Under the pieces are notes generated by a model. The model did not search any database. It worked only from the letters and a program-made list of their open reading frames with translations, and was not told the origin of the DNA. Position numbers and translations under genes: made by a program. A stretch of DNA of 64,000 nt from Flavobacterium terrisoli (GTDB taxonomy: Bacteria > Bacteroidota > Bacteroidia > Flavobacteriales > Flavobacteriaceae), in assembly GCF_030167905.1 (NCBI RefSeq), contig NZ_JARGNA010000005.1:186001-250000 (forward strand), in the 5' to 3' direction. Below, piece after piece: positions 25,908-34,623 of this stretch. Each line of letters opens with the position of its first letter. Position 1 is the stretch's first letter.

Positions 25908-25948
25908 ACAATTCATTTTACCGTATATGGTTTTCAATGTCGAATTTG

Positions 25949-25956
25949 TATTTTTG
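25949..25956 (+). promoter_or_regulatory. Promoter -7 element for yaaA
   Basis: TATTTTTG matches TAnnTTTG. Initiation near 25963 gives a leader of about 14 bases before the ATG at 25977. No clear -33 element, consistent with a promoter that needs an activator. Confidence 0.5.
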
Positions 25957-25976
25957 GGTCACTTAAAGAATAAAAC

Positions 25977-26735
25977 ATGAAAATCGTAATATCTCCTGCC
26001 AAATCACTGAATTTTGAAAAAGAGGTGCCAACACTCATCTGTACGGAACCACAATTTTTGAAGCAGGCCACCACCATTCAGCGAACACTGAAAAAGAAAA
26101 AACCAAAACAGCTTTCGGCTCTGATGGACATTTCAGAAAAATTGGCCGAACTCAACTGGCAGCGCAATCAGGAATGGCACACGCCGTTTACGCCTGAAAA
26201 TGCACGACCGGCGGTGTATACTTTTGATGGTGATGTGTATCTAGGTTTGGATGTTTACAGTTTGCCTGTCGAAAAACTGGATGTGATGCAGGACAAACTC
26301 CGAATCCTATCAGGATTGTACGGTTTGCTCAAACCCTTGGATTTGATGCAGGCCTACCGATTGGAAATGGGCACATCAATTCCAATAGGAAAAAGTAAAA
26401 ACTTATATGAATTCTGGAAAAAGACCATTACCAAAACGCTGAACAGCGAATTGCAGAAAGGCGAATTGTTTATCAACCTGGCGAGTAATGAATATTTTGG
26501 CTCGGTAGATACCAAAACTTTAAAAGTGCCTGTGATTACACCTGAATTCAAGGATTATAAAGATGGCCAACTCAAGATGATCAGTTTTTTTGCCAAAAAG
26601 GCGAGAGGCATGATGGTGCGTTATATTTTGGATACTAATGCTGAAACAATTGACGATTTAAAAGGATTCAATTACGAAGGCTATGCTTTTGATGCCAATC
26701 TGAGTAAGGGAAATACTTTGGTTTTTACGAGATAG
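25977..26735 (+). CDS. yaaA: Peroxide stress protein YaaA
   Basis: 252 residues with the family-typical start KIVISPAKSLNFE, YTFDGDVYLGLD, LRILSGLYGLLKPLDLMQAYRLEMGT and the C-terminal KKARGMMVRYILD. Full length for YaaA/DUF328. In E. coli YaaA lowers free intracellular iron during peroxide stress and binds DNA; it is controlled by OxyR there. Here it has its own promoter with two palindromic sites upstream and a strong shared terminator after it, so it is monocistronic. Confidence 0.93.
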   Translation: MKIVISPAKSLNFEKEVPTLICTEPQFLKQATTIQRTLKKKKPKQLSALMDISEKLAELNWQRNQEWHTPFTPENARPAVYTFDGDVYLGLDVYSLPVEKLDVMQDKLRILSGLYGLLKPLDLMQAYRLEMGTSIPIGKSKNLYEFWKKTITKTLNSELQKGELFINLASNEYFGSVDTKTLKVPVITPEFKDYKDGQLKMISFFAKKARGMMVRYILDTNAETIDDLKGFNYEGYAFDANLSKGNTLVFTR

Positions 26736-26742
26736 TCATAAA

Positions 26743-26768
26743 AAAAAGCTCCCAATCAGGAGCTTTTT
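26743..26768. terminator. Bidirectional terminator between yaaA and the coiled-coil gene
   Basis: AAAAAGCTCC / GGAGCTTTTT with a CAATCA loop. Ten-base stem with flanking A and T runs, 7 bp after the yaaA stop and 5 bp after the end of the convergent gene. Confidence 0.88.
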
Positions 26769-26773
26769 GTTTT

Positions 26774-27124
26774 TTATTTCAGATAGATATATTCTTCATA
26801 TTCCATACTCGTCTCGCGAGTGATTTTGCGTTGGTCACGTGCCAATTCCCGCATGGCTTCCACGCCTTTTTTGGCACAACGCTTTATTTTGGTTAGCCTG
26901 GAAGAGAAATCCACCAGTTTCTTGGCATCTTCCGGACTCAGTTTTGTTTTTAATTCATCCACAAAGGAAGAAAATTCACGAACGACTTCTCGATTTTCAT
27001 CATAATCGCTTTTCAAATCATCTAACAATTCATCGATTTCTTTACTGATTTCTTTGAAATGGTCTTCGCTTTTTTTGTGAAGTTCTTCAATAATCTTCTT
27101 TTCTCTGTTACCAAAAAGTCCCAT
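26774..27124 (-). CDS. Coiled-coil protein of unknown function, 116 residues
   Basis: Highly charged and mostly helical, with heptad-like spacing through residues 8-75 (KKIIEELHKKSEDHFKEIS, IDELLDDLKSDYDENREV). No signal peptide or membrane segment. I do not recognise the family. It has its own promoter containing an 18-bp palindrome and shares a terminator with yaaA. Likely a cytoplasmic dimer. Confidence 0.65.
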   Translation of the reverse strand: MGLFGNREKKIIEELHKKSEDHFKEISKEIDELLDDLKSDYDENREVVREFSSFVDELKTKLSPEDAKKLVDFSSRLTKIKRCAKKGVEAMRELARDQRKITRETSMEYEEYIYLK

Positions 27125-27165
27125 AGCAGTTTGATTTAAGTTAGTTGTTTTTGACAGTGCTAAAC

Positions 27166-27200
27166 CAAATTTAGGAAATTGTTTTTAAAAACAATGCAAA
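27166..27200 (-). promoter_or_regulatory. Promoter with an 18-bp palindrome for the coiled-coil gene
   Basis: Minus strand TAAATTTG (27173-27166) with TTTG (27200-27197, 23-bp spacing) or TTG (27194-27192, 18-bp spacing) upstream. The perfect palindrome ATTGTTTTTAAAAACAAT (27178-27195) fills the spacer and reaches the -33 region, an ideal place for a repressor. The rest of the 189-bp gap to trpA holds nothing else I can support. Confidence 0.5.
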
Positions 27201-27313
27201 TTGTTAATAACTAAGTAATTAGCCTTATAAGCACTTCAAAATCACCTTCAGATTAGTCACTATAAGTAAAATCTATATTGAATATTTAAAAAATTGTTTT
27301 TCAGATATATATG

Positions 27314-28084
27314 CTATTTTACATGAAGTATATTTTGGATAAAACTTTGAATATTCTCCAATCCGTTTTTGGAAATAAATTGGATAAAACTACTACCGAT
27401 AATGGCTCCTTTTTGGTGTTTTGTGGCTTGTTTAAATGTTGTTTTATTACTGATTCCAAAGCCAATTATCTGTGGATTTTTAAGATTCATGCCCGCAATT
27501 CTTTCAAAATATCCCAGCTGATTGTCGTCAAAACTATCCTTGCTCCCTGTTACGCCCGCACTGCTGACCATGTAAATAAATGAATCGGAATTGGCATCAA
27601 TCAACCGGATTCTCTCTTCTGAAGTCTGTGGTGTAATCAGGAAAATCATCGCAATGCCATATTTTTCAAATAGTTCTTTGTATTCGGAAAGGTAGATTTC
27701 TAGAGGTAAATCGGGGATTATTAAGCCATCAATACCGGTTTCCCGGCATTGCTTGAGGAAGTTTTCTATGCCAAACTGCAGCATCGGATTGAAATACCCC
27801 ATAATGATTAACGGGATATTTACCGTGGTTCGAATGGCAGTCAATTGGTCAAAAAGCACAGCGGTCGTCATGCCGTTTTTTAAGGCGCGCGTAGAGCTCG
27901 TCTGTATGGTTGGTCCATCGGCCAAAGGATCGCTAAACGGCAATCCGATTTCTATCATATCGACATTGTTTTGAGCTAAATTTTCTATTAAACTTTTAGT
28001 GTCGTTCAGGTTAGTAAAACCCGCTGTAAAATAAATAGATAGTATTTTATTTTTATTTGATAATGTATGTTGGATTCGATTCAT
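27314..28084 (-). CDS. trpA: Tryptophan synthase alpha chain
   Basis: 256-residue TIM barrel. The catalytic Glu and Asp are in EIGLPFSDPLADGPTIQ (about residues 47-60), with the phosphate loop in GFGISNK. It cleaves indole-3-glycerol phosphate to indole and glyceraldehyde 3-phosphate and channels indole to TrpB. Last gene of the trp operon, 2 bp after trpB. No clear terminator follows in the gap to 27125. Confidence 0.97.
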   Translation of the reverse strand: MNRIQHTLSNKNKILSIYFTAGFTNLNDTKSLIENLAQNNVDMIEIGLPFSDPLADGPTIQTSSTRALKNGMTTAVLFDQLTAIRTTVNIPLIIMGYFNPMLQFGIENFLKQCRETGIDGLIIPDLPLEIYLSEYKELFEKYGIAMIFLITPQTSEERIRLIDANSDSFIYMVSSAGVTGSKDSFDDNQLGYFERIAGMNLKNPQIIGFGISNKTTFKQATKHQKGAIIGSSFIQFISKNGLENIQSFIQNILHVK

Positions 28085-28086
28085 GA

Positions 28087-29274
28087 TTACAGTTTAAAAT
28101 AGTTAATATAAGTATTCAAATCTTTGTCGCCGCGACCGGATAAATTGATTACCACAATGTCGTTAGGCAGGAAGTTTTTGTGCTTCAAAACGGCAAAGGC
28201 ATGTGCGCTTTCTATCGCCGGAATGATGCCTTCGGCTTGGGCTAATTCCATTCCGGCCTGCATGGCGTCGTTGTCAGTGATGGCGATGAATTCGGCTCTT
28301 TGGGTTTGGTGTAAATGAGCATGCATCGGCCCAACGCCTGGATAGTCCAAGCCTGCGGAAATAGAGTAAGGTTCGGTGATTTGACCGTCATCGCTTTGCA
28401 TCAAAAGGGTTTTACTTCCGTGAATAATCCCGATTTTCCCCAAAACAGAGGTTGCCGCACTTTCCCCGGAATTAATGCCTTTTCCTGCGGCTTCAACGGC
28501 AATCAGTTTTACATTTTCATTATCCAAAAAATGGTAGAAAGCACCGGCTGCGTTGCTTCCACCGCCAACGCAGGCAATCACATAATCGGGATTTTCCCTG
28601 CTTTCCTTTTCTGATAACTGGCTTTTTATTTCTTCAGAAATCACACTTTGAAACTTGGCCACCATGTCAGGGTAAGGATGAGGTCCAACGACCGAGCCAA
28701 TGATATAAAAAGTATCTTCAGGGTTACTGATCCAATCGCGAATCGCTTCATTAGTGGCATCTTTCAGGGTTTTTGAACCGGAACTTGCCGGGCGAACTTC
28801 GGCACCGAGCATTTTCATTCGGGCAACATTCGGTGCCTGGCGTTCAATATCGACTTCACCCATATACACAATGCATTGTAAGTCCATTAAGGCACAAACA
28901 GTTGCGGTGGCCACGCCGTGTTGACCTGCGCCGGTTTCGGCTATGATTCTGGTTTTGCCCAATCGCTTGGCTAAAAGGATTTGTCCAATGGTGTTATTGA
29001 TTTTATGTGCGCCGGTATGACACAAGTCTTCGCGTTTTAAATAGATTTTGGCATTGAATTGCTTCGAAAGTCGTTCTGCGTAGTATAATGGCGTCGGACG
29101 GCCAACATAATCCTTTAAAAGCGCTTTAAATTCGTCTTGAAACTCAGGTTCGGCAGTGATGGATAAATATTGTTGACGCAGTTCTTCCACATTCGGATAA
29201 AGCATTTCTGGGATGAAAGCACCGCCAAATTCGCCGTAAAAGCCTTTTTCGTTGACGTTGTATTTTGATTTCAT
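28087..29274 (-). CDS. trpB: Tryptophan synthase beta chain
   Basis: 395 residues. PLP-binding Lys in [11 protein letters not shown] (about residue 94) and the phosphate-binding [10 protein letters not shown] loop are clear; [13 protein letters not shown] is the substrate-carboxylate loop. It joins indole and serine to give tryptophan in the alpha2beta2 complex. The start overlaps the trpF stop by 4 bp (ATGA type), implying translational coupling. Confidence 0.98.
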   Translation of the reverse strand: MKSKYNVNEKGFYGEFGGAFIPEMLYPNVEELRQQYLSITAEPEFQDEFKALLKDYVGRPTPLYYAERLSKQFNAKIYLKREDLCHTGAHKINNTIGQILLAKRLGKTRIIAETGAGQHGVATATVCALMDLQCIVYMGEVDIERQAPNVARMKMLGAEVRPASSGSKTLKDATNEAIRDWISNPEDTFYIIGSVVGPHPYPDMVAKFQSVISEEIKSQLSEKESRENPDYVIACVGGGSNAAGAFYHFLDNENVKLIAVEAAGKGINSGESAATSVLGKIGIIHGSKTLLMQSDDGQITEPYSISAGLDYPGVGPMHAHLHQTQRAEFIAITDNDAMQAGMELAQAEGIIPAIESAHAFAVLKHKNFLPNDIVVINLSGRGDKDLNTYINYFKL

Positions 29275-29903
29275 GGCTGTTGTTTTAGGTTTTGAATAAA
29301 TTTCTTTAATGTTTCCGGGTTCTTCAATCCGGGCTCAATTTCAAACTGACTGTTGCCGTCGATGGCGATGCAGTTTTTAGCATAGTCTTTTTGAAGAAAA
29401 GTTTTTAAATCGGTTAGGTTGTTTGGTCCGATTCCACCACTCAGAAAGTAGGGTTTGCTTAAATAATACCGTTCTAAAATCCGCCAATCGAATGCTGTTC
29501 CGTTGCCGCCATAATGAGTTCCTTTGGTGTCAAAAAGAAAGCAACTGCAATAATCATTATAAGTATTTAAATTATTAAAAATAAATTTGTTATCAATACT
29601 GAATGACTTTATTACTTTAAGTCTGTGAAGTTGTAGTAAAAAACAAAACTCCGGACTTTCATCACCGTGTAATTGCACCAAATCCAATTGGTGCTGATTG
29701 ACTTTCTCCAAAATATATTCCAGAGAAGCATTGACAAAAACCCCAACTTTTTTGATTGATTTGTCCAGTTGCGGAATCTCGTTTTCGAAATATCTCGGTG
29801 ATTTTTCGTAGAAAATAAACCCCAAATAATCAGGTTTCAAAGCCGCTATTTCCTGAATATTATCCGGGAATTTCATACCACATATTTTGATTTTGGTTTC
29901 CAT
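29271..29903 (-). CDS. trpF: Phosphoribosylanthranilate isomerase
   Basis: 210 residues with the family start [11 protein letters not shown] (catalytic Cys) and general-acid Asp in [20 protein letters not shown] is the phosphate-binding loop. It is separate from TrpC, unlike the fused enzyme of enterobacteria. It overlaps trpC by one base and trpB by four. Confidence 0.96.
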   Translation of the reverse strand: METKIKICGMKFPDNIQEIAALKPDYLGFIFYEKSPRYFENEIPQLDKSIKKVGVFVNASLEYILEKVNQHQLDLVQLHGDESPEFCFLLQLHRLKVIKSFSIDNKFIFNNLNTYNDYCSCFLFDTKGTHYGGNGTAFDWRILERYYLSKPYFLSGGIGPNNLTDLKTFLQKDYAKNCIAIDGNSQFEIEPGLKNPETLKKFIQNLKQQP

Positions 29904-30688
29904 TAGGATTTCAATTGATTGATGAATTGTTCCAAAGCTGCTCCCGGATTATCCGTTTTCATAAAGTTTTCACCGATTAGAAAGCCTTGAAATCCATGAG
30001 TTCTTAGCAATTTTATGTCTTCAGGTTTGCTCAAGCCGCTTTCTGAAATCGTGACAAAGTCATTCGGAATTTGGGTAACCAAATCCATGCTGTACTGCAA
30101 ATTCACTTCAAAGGTTTTGAGATTTCTATTGTTCACGCCAATGATATCAAGACTTGGCATAATGCTTTTTTCCAGTTCTTCTAAATTATGAACTTCCAAT
30201 AATACTTCCAAAGCAATAGAATGTGCAAATTCTGAAAGTGATTTGATTTCTGCTGCAGTCAAAACCGCTGCAATCAATAGTATAACATCGGCACCATTGG
30301 CTTTAGCTTCCAAAATTTGATACTCATCAATGATGAATTCTTTGCGCAGTAATGGTGTGTTTACCGAGGCTTTCGTCAAAATTAAATCATCAAGCGAACC
30401 GCCAAAATACTGACTGTCCGTCAAAACTGAAATACCACTCGCACCGGCATTTTCGTAACCTTTTGTGACTTCTTCGACTGATAAACTATGATTGATGGTC
30501 GCTTTTGAAGGCGAACGGCGTTTGTACTCAGCAATGATTCCAAAAGGTGAATTGATAATCGATTTGCTCAGCGAATTGGTTTTAGTGTTGAATAAATCGC
30601 TGTTTTCCAATTGATTTATAGAAATAATACGCTTCTTTAAAGCCACTTCCCGTTTTTTACTAGCTATGATTTGGTCTAAGATGTTCAT
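29903..30688 (-). CDS. trpC: Indole-3-glycerol phosphate synthase
   Basis: 261-residue TIM barrel with IAEYKRRSPSKA (catalytic Lys), LLRKEFIIDEYQILEA, VNNRNLKTFEVNL and ISESGLSKPED. It closes the indole ring from carboxyphenylamino-deoxyribulose phosphate. The start overlaps trpD by 4 bp. Confidence 0.97.
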   Translation of the reverse strand: MNILDQIIASKKREVALKKRIISINQLENSDLFNTKTNSLSKSIINSPFGIIAEYKRRSPSKATINHSLSVEEVTKGYENAGASGISVLTDSQYFGGSLDDLILTKASVNTPLLRKEFIIDEYQILEAKANGADVILLIAAVLTAAEIKSLSEFAHSIALEVLLEVHNLEELEKSIMPSLDIIGVNNRNLKTFEVNLQYSMDLVTQIPNDFVTISESGLSKPEDIKLLRTHGFQGFLIGENFMKTDNPGAALEQFINQLKS

Positions 30689-31683
30689 GATGTTTGGCTG
30701 ATTTGTTGTAGTTTTTGTAATTTCTCTAAGGCTTTCCCCGATTGTAAACTTTCTTTGGCTTTGGCAAAAGCTTCCAGCACAGGAGTATTTTCAACGGTTG
30801 CTATCGCCATCGCGGCATTTGCACAAACCACATTTTGCTGTGCTTCGGAGCCGTTTCCGGAAATGATTTTGATAAAGATATTAGCCGATTCTTCGATAGT
30901 CGTTCCGCCTTTAATGTCTTCAAATGTCAATTTGGCGAGATTGAAATCATTAGCATTAACAATGCTTTCCGAAGATTTGGTAATGATTTTGGCATCTGCA
31001 GTCAGCGAAATTTCATCATAGCCGTCCAAAGCGTGGAGAATTGAATAGTTAACAGTGGTGTTTTGATACAAATAAGCATACATCCGCGCCAATTCGAGAC
31101 TGAAAACACCAACCAATTGGTTCTTTGGAAACGAAGGATTGACCATTGGTCCAAGCATGTTGAAGAAGGTTTTGACGCCCAATTCTTTTCGGATTGGTCC
31201 AACATTTTTCATCGCCGGATGGAATAACGGTGCGTGAAGTATGGCGATATTGGCTTCTTCCAGGCATTTGGTTAAAAAATCTTTGTCGTTGCTAAATTTC
31301 ACACCCAAAGTTTCCATCACATTACTCGATCCCGAAATGGATGAAACGCCATAATTTCCATGCTTGGCAACCTGAATTCCCGCGCCGGCTGTGACAAAGG
31401 AAGCTAAAGTTGAAATATTGAATGTGTCTTTGCCATCGCCGCCGGTTCCGCATAAATCGATGGTATTGTAGGCAGAAAAATCGATGGCAATGCAAAGCTC
31501 CAATAGCGCTTCACGAAAGCCCGAAAGCTCTTCGATAGTGATATTTCGCATCATATAGACTGTGAGGAATGACGCGATTTGACTCGGATTGTATTGCCCT
31601 GAAGAGATATTAACCAAAACAGCTTTGGCTTCTGCTTTACTCAGGGTTTCGTGATTGATTAATCGATTTAAGATAGTTTTCAT
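30685..31683 (-). CDS. trpD: Anthranilate phosphoribosyltransferase
   Basis: 332 residues with the PRPP-binding loop CGTGGDGKDTFNIST (about residue 80), HGNYGVSSISGSSNVMETLG and HPAMKNVGPIRKELGVKTFFNMLGP. It transfers the phosphoribosyl group to anthranilate. There are 74 bp between trpG and trpD, the only real gap inside the operon; it contains no clear promoter or terminator. Confidence 0.97.
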   Translation of the reverse strand: MKTILNRLINHETLSKAEAKAVLVNISSGQYNPSQIASFLTVYMMRNITIEELSGFREALLELCIAIDFSAYNTIDLCGTGGDGKDTFNISTLASFVTAGAGIQVAKHGNYGVSSISGSSNVMETLGVKFSNDKDFLTKCLEEANIAILHAPLFHPAMKNVGPIRKELGVKTFFNMLGPMVNPSFPKNQLVGVFSLELARMYAYLYQNTTVNYSILHALDGYDEISLTADAKIITKSSESIVNANDFNLAKLTFEDIKGGTTIEESANIFIKIISGNGSEAQQNVVCANAAMAIATVENTPVLEAFAKAKESLQSGKALEKLQKLQQISQTS

Positions 31684-31757
31684 GATACTTAGTTTTAGTG
31701 AACTGCCGAGAATCGACAGCGTAAAAAGTTTACCGTCGACGTTAAGCAGACAGCAAA

Positions 31758-32324
31758 CTAAGCGTTAAGCCAGTTTTTTAAAATGGTTTTTCCGTGTGGC
31801 GTGAGCACGCTTTCAGGATGGAATTGAACACCTTTGATGTCAAAGGTTTTGTGTCGGAGTGACATGATTTCGCCGTTTTCATCGGTAGAAGTGATTTCCA
31901 AAACTTCGGGAAAATTATTGGCATTGACTACCCAGGAATGATAGCGCCCAACTTCAAACTCATTGGGCAAATCAGTAAAAAGCGATTCATCAGTTACTGT
32001 TTGATTTACTTTGGTGGCCACGCCGTGGTAGACTTTGTCAAGATTGGTCAGGCTTCCGCCAAAAACTTCGCCGATGGCTTGCTGTCCCAAACAAACACCT
32101 AAAATGCTTTTGCTGGCGGCGTATTTGGTAATAATGGATTTTAATAATCCTGCTTCATCGGGAATTCCCGGTCCAGGCGATAATAGGATTTTATCGAAAG
32201 ACTCGAGTTCGTCTAATTCCAACTCGTCGTTGCGAAAAACAGTCACCTTTCCGTCCAAATCTTCGAGATAATGAACAAGATTATAAGTAAAACTGTCGTA
32301 ATTGTCGATAACGGCTATCTTCAT
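31758..32324 (-). CDS. trpG: Anthranilate synthase component II (glutamine amidotransferase)
   Basis: 188-residue class I amidotransferase with nucleophile Cys in GVCLGQQAIGE (about residue 79) and the His-Glu pair in GVQFHPESVLTPHG. It supplies ammonia to TrpE. It could also serve p-aminobenzoate synthesis, as TrpG does in some bacteria, but its place in the trp operon favours tryptophan. It begins 12 bp after trpE. Confidence 0.96.
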   Translation of the reverse strand: MKIAVIDNYDSFTYNLVHYLEDLDGKVTVFRNDELELDELESFDKILLSPGPGIPDEAGLLKSIITKYAASKSILGVCLGQQAIGEVFGGSLTNLDKVYHGVATKVNQTVTDESLFTDLPNEFEVGRYHSWVVNANNFPEVLEITSTDENGEIMSLRHKTFDIKGVQFHPESVLTPHGKTILKNWLNA

Positions 32325-32336
32325 GATGGTGTAAAG

Positions 32337-33731
32337 TTAAATGGTTTCTGCTAATTCCAAAGCATTATTCAATGCTCTTAATTTGTTATATACTTCCTGC
32401 ATTTCGTTTTCTTCAGATGAACTTTCTACGATTCCGGCACCAGCCTGGTAATGCAGTTGGTGGTTTTTGGATAAAAATGTTCTAATCATAATCGCGTGAT
32501 TAAAGTTGCCTTCAAAGTCCATAAACCCAATCGCACCGCCGTAGAATGTACGGTTGGTGTTCTCAATACTTTCGATCAATTGCATTGCTTTGTGTTTTGG
32601 AGCGCCGCTTAAAGTACCTGCCGGAAAGGTATTGGCCACCAATTTCATGGAACTTCCTGTTAATTTGCCGGTGACTTTAGAAACGAGATGGATGACGTGC
32701 GAAAAGAATTGGACTTCTTTGTATTTCTCGACTTTGACTTCGGTACAATTGCGGCTTAAATCATTTCGGGCCAAATCGACCAGCATCACATGTTCGCTGT
32801 TTTCCTTTTTGTCTTCGGATAGTTTTTTGGCCAAATCGGCGTCTTGTTCATCATTACCGGTGCGTTTAAAAGTTCCGGCAATCGGATGGATTTCAGCATG
32901 ATTGTTATGGATGACGAGTTGTGCTTCGGGCGATGATCCAAAGATTTTGAAGTTGCCGTAATCAAAAAAGAACAAATAGGGTGAAGGATTGATATTGCGC
33001 AATGCCCGGTAAACATTGAACTCATCGCCTTTAAAGGTTTGCGAGAATCTACGAGATAACACCAATTGGAACACATCACCGCGATGGCAGTGTTTTTTGG
33101 CTAAAGCCACATTGGTTTTAAATTCGGAATCGGATAAATTAGAAACTGCATTGCCTGCTTTGGTAAAAGTATAACTCGCGAAGGTTTTGGTTTGCAACAA
33201 TTGTTCAATTTCCTTAATGTTATTGGTATTGTCAATGCTGTGGCAGAAAATATAGGCTTCGTTTTTGAAATGATTAATCGCGATGATATTCTGGTAAACA
33301 GCATAAAACAGTTCTGGAATTGCTAAATCATTAGCCTTTTTGTTAATCTCAATTTTTTCGAAATATTGTACTGCATCGTAACAGATATAGCCAAACAAAC
33401 CGTTATTGATGAACTTGAAATTGTTTTTCTGTGGTTTGAATTGCGAAGCAAAATCTTCGATGACTTTTGGCACATTGGTATTGGCTGAAATTTCGATTAC
33501 TTCTGAAGTTCCATCCGGGAAAGACTTTACAATGTTATTATTTTCCAGCTTGATGGAAGCAATAGGATTGCAGCAGATATAAGAGAAACTGTTATCTGCG
33601 GTATGATAATCGCTGCTTTCGAGCAAAATGCTGTTGGGGAATTTGTCCCTGATTTTCAGGTAAATACTCACCGGTGTAATGGTATCGGCCAGGATTTGTT
33701 TGAAGTGCGTATGGAGTTGATAGGTTTTCAT
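32337..33731 (-). CDS. trpE: Anthranilate synthase component I
   Basis: 464 residues of the chorismate-binding family: FKRTGNDEQDADLAKKL, HVMLVDLARNDL, SGAPKHKAMQLIE and YGGAIGFMDFEG mark the active site. Near the N-terminus LLES followed ten residues later by Ser matches the LLES-x10-S feedback motif that binds tryptophan, so end-product inhibition is expected. It makes anthranilate from chorismate with TrpG. The ATG at 33731 lies 17 bases after the U-run of an attenuator terminator preceded by a Trp-rich leader peptide. Confidence 0.97.
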   Translation of the reverse strand: MKTYQLHTHFKQILADTITPVSIYLKIRDKFPNSILLESSDYHTADNSFSYICCNPIASIKLENNNIVKSFPDGTSEVIEISANTNVPKVIEDFASQFKPQKNNFKFINNGLFGYICYDAVQYFEKIEINKKANDLAIPELFYAVYQNIIAINHFKNEAYIFCHSIDNTNNIKEIEQLLQTKTFASYTFTKAGNAVSNLSDSEFKTNVALAKKHCHRGDVFQLVLSRRFSQTFKGDEFNVYRALRNINPSPYLFFFDYGNFKIFGSSPEAQLVIHNNHAEIHPIAGTFKRTGNDEQDADLAKKLSEDKKENSEHVMLVDLARNDLSRNCTEVKVEKYKEVQFFSHVIHLVSKVTGKLTGSSMKLVANTFPAGTLSGAPKHKAMQLIESIENTNRTFYGGAIGFMDFEGNFNHAIMIRTFLSKNHQLHYQAGAGIVESSSEENEMQEVYNKLRALNNALELAETI

Positions 33732-33748
33732 ATTTCGATTTTTTGCAT

Positions 33749-33783
33749 AAAAAAAAGGCTTGTCGTGATTGACAAGCCTTTTT
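33749..33783 (-). terminator. trp attenuator: intrinsic terminator in the trpE leader
   Basis: Read on the minus strand, AAAAAGGCTTGTC pairs with GACAAGCCTTTTT around the loop AATCAC, a 13-bp stem (8 bp of it GC-containing core), with eight U residues. It stands just before trpE and after the leader peptide, so it can abort transcription before the operon. The same RNA can form a competing structure (see the antiterminator entry). Confidence 0.9.
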
Positions 33784-33830
33784 CGGATATTTAGATTTTA
33801 AAATATACTCATAGCGGACAAGTTCACGAC
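33762..33830 (-). promoter_or_regulatory. trp antiterminator pairing (alternative leader structure)
   Basis: On the minus strand GTCGTGA (33830-33824), which includes the leader stop codon, is perfectly complementary to TCACGAC (33768-33762), which covers the terminator loop and the first bases of its 3' arm. Forming this 7-bp helix would prevent the terminator. The 5' arm starts 17 bases after the last Trp codon: it should be free when a ribosome stalls at the Trp codons, and covered when the ribosome reaches the stop codon. Confidence 0.7.
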
Positions 33831-33880
33831 GTTCGACGTAAAGTATTCCACCACCAAGTATTGTTTAAAATGTTGTTCAT
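33824..33880 (-). CDS. trpL: trp operon leader peptide with three Trp codons
   Basis: An 18-codon frame, MNNILNNTWWWNTLRRTS, starting with ATG at 33880 and ending with TGA at 33826-33824. Residues 9-11 are three consecutive Trp (TGG) codons, far above chance for so short a peptide. A perfect -7 promoter element lies 19 bp upstream and the attenuator terminator follows about 40 bases after its stop. This is the arrangement of a ribosome-mediated attenuation leader: scarcity of charged tRNA-Trp stalls translation at WWW and allows transcription of trpEGDCFBA. The peptide itself need have no function. Confidence 0.88.
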   Translation of the reverse strand: MNNILNNTWWWNTLRRTS

Positions 33881-33898
33881 TTTCTTTTTTGTATGAAA

Positions 33899-33933
33899 CA
33901 AATGTAGCTAAGTGTTTTTAATTTCCAAGCAAA
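33899..33933 (-). promoter_or_regulatory. trp operon promoter
   Basis: Minus strand TACATTTG (33906-33899) is a perfect -7. Upstream are TTTG (33933-33930, 23-bp spacing) and TTG (33928-33926, 19-bp spacing). Transcription would start near 33892, about 12 bases before the leader peptide ATG. The -33 region touches the U-run of the yceI terminator. Confidence 0.72.
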
Positions 33934-33941
33934 AAATAAAA

Positions 33942-33969
33942 AAAACCTCGAAAATATTTTCGAGGTTTT
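33942..33969 (-). terminator. Terminator of yceI
   Basis: AAAACCTCGAAAA pairs with TTTTCGAGGTTTT over a two-base loop, 25 bases after the yceI stop, followed on the minus strand by a long U-rich run. The stem core CCTCG/CGAGG is clear. Confidence 0.85.
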
Positions 33970-33994
33970 GAGATTCATAGCAATGATTCCCTGT

Positions 33995-34558
33995 TTAGAA
34001 CTGTAAGTTTACAGCTAATTCGAAATCGTCGTAGATTGCTTTGTCACCTACATCGAAGAAGCTTTTTGAACCGTATTTGATACCGTATTTGGTTCTGTCG
34101 ATGGTCAACTTAGTTGAAGCGGTATTTCCGTTTACAGTCAAATCAAAAGTTGTTGGGTTTGTAACACCTTTGATGGTTAAATCAGCGGTTACAGTATATA
34201 CACCGTTTCCTTTGTCAGCAATTTTAGTAAATTTCAAAGTAGCTGTTTTAAATTTGTCAGTACCAAAAAAATCATCCGCTTTCAAGTGTCCGTCTAATTT
34301 TTGTTTCCATTCTCCGGTTAAATCAGTAGCAGTCAGCGAAGTCATGTCAACGGTAAAGTTACCACCAGTTACTTTTTTACCTTTGAAAATCAACATTCCT
34401 TCTTGGAAATTTACTGTCCCACTGTGTTCTCCGGTTACTTTTTTACCAACCCAGTTGATCGTGCTTTTTGAAGCATCAATCTTTTTTGTTTGTGCTGTAG
34501 CCACTGTTGTTCCGAAAGCTACTAATAATGCAATTGCAATTGTTTTTAAGTTTTTCAT
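33995..34558 (-). CDS. YceI family periplasmic protein
   Basis: 187 residues with a signal peptide ending in ATAQ (about residue 23). The mature part is a lipocalin-like YceI barrel: IDASKSTINWVGKKVTGEHSGTVNF, the repeated GKKVTGGNFTVDM strand, HLKADDFFGTDKFKTATLKFT and LTIKGVTNPTTFDL. YceI proteins bind isoprenoid or other lipids in the periplasm. It follows the marR gene by 65 bp on the same strand, so it is a likely target of that regulator. Confidence 0.93.
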   Translation of the reverse strand: MKNLKTIAIALLVAFGTTVATAQTKKIDASKSTINWVGKKVTGEHSGTVNFQEGMLIFKGKKVTGGNFTVDMTSLTATDLTGEWKQKLDGHLKADDFFGTDKFKTATLKFTKIADKGNGVYTVTADLTIKGVTNPTTFDLTVNGNTASTKLTIDRTKYGIKYGSKSFFDVGDKAIYDDFELAVNLQF

Positions 34559-34623
34559 TGTAAATTAATTTAGTTTTAGATTATAAATTTTTCTCTTTTT
34601 AGGTGTGTACTTTTTAGTACGGA

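Noticed and set aside
31684..31757. Possible internal promoter between trpG and trpD
   Set aside because: No TAnnTTTG on the minus strand in the 74-bp gap; it looks like spacer only.
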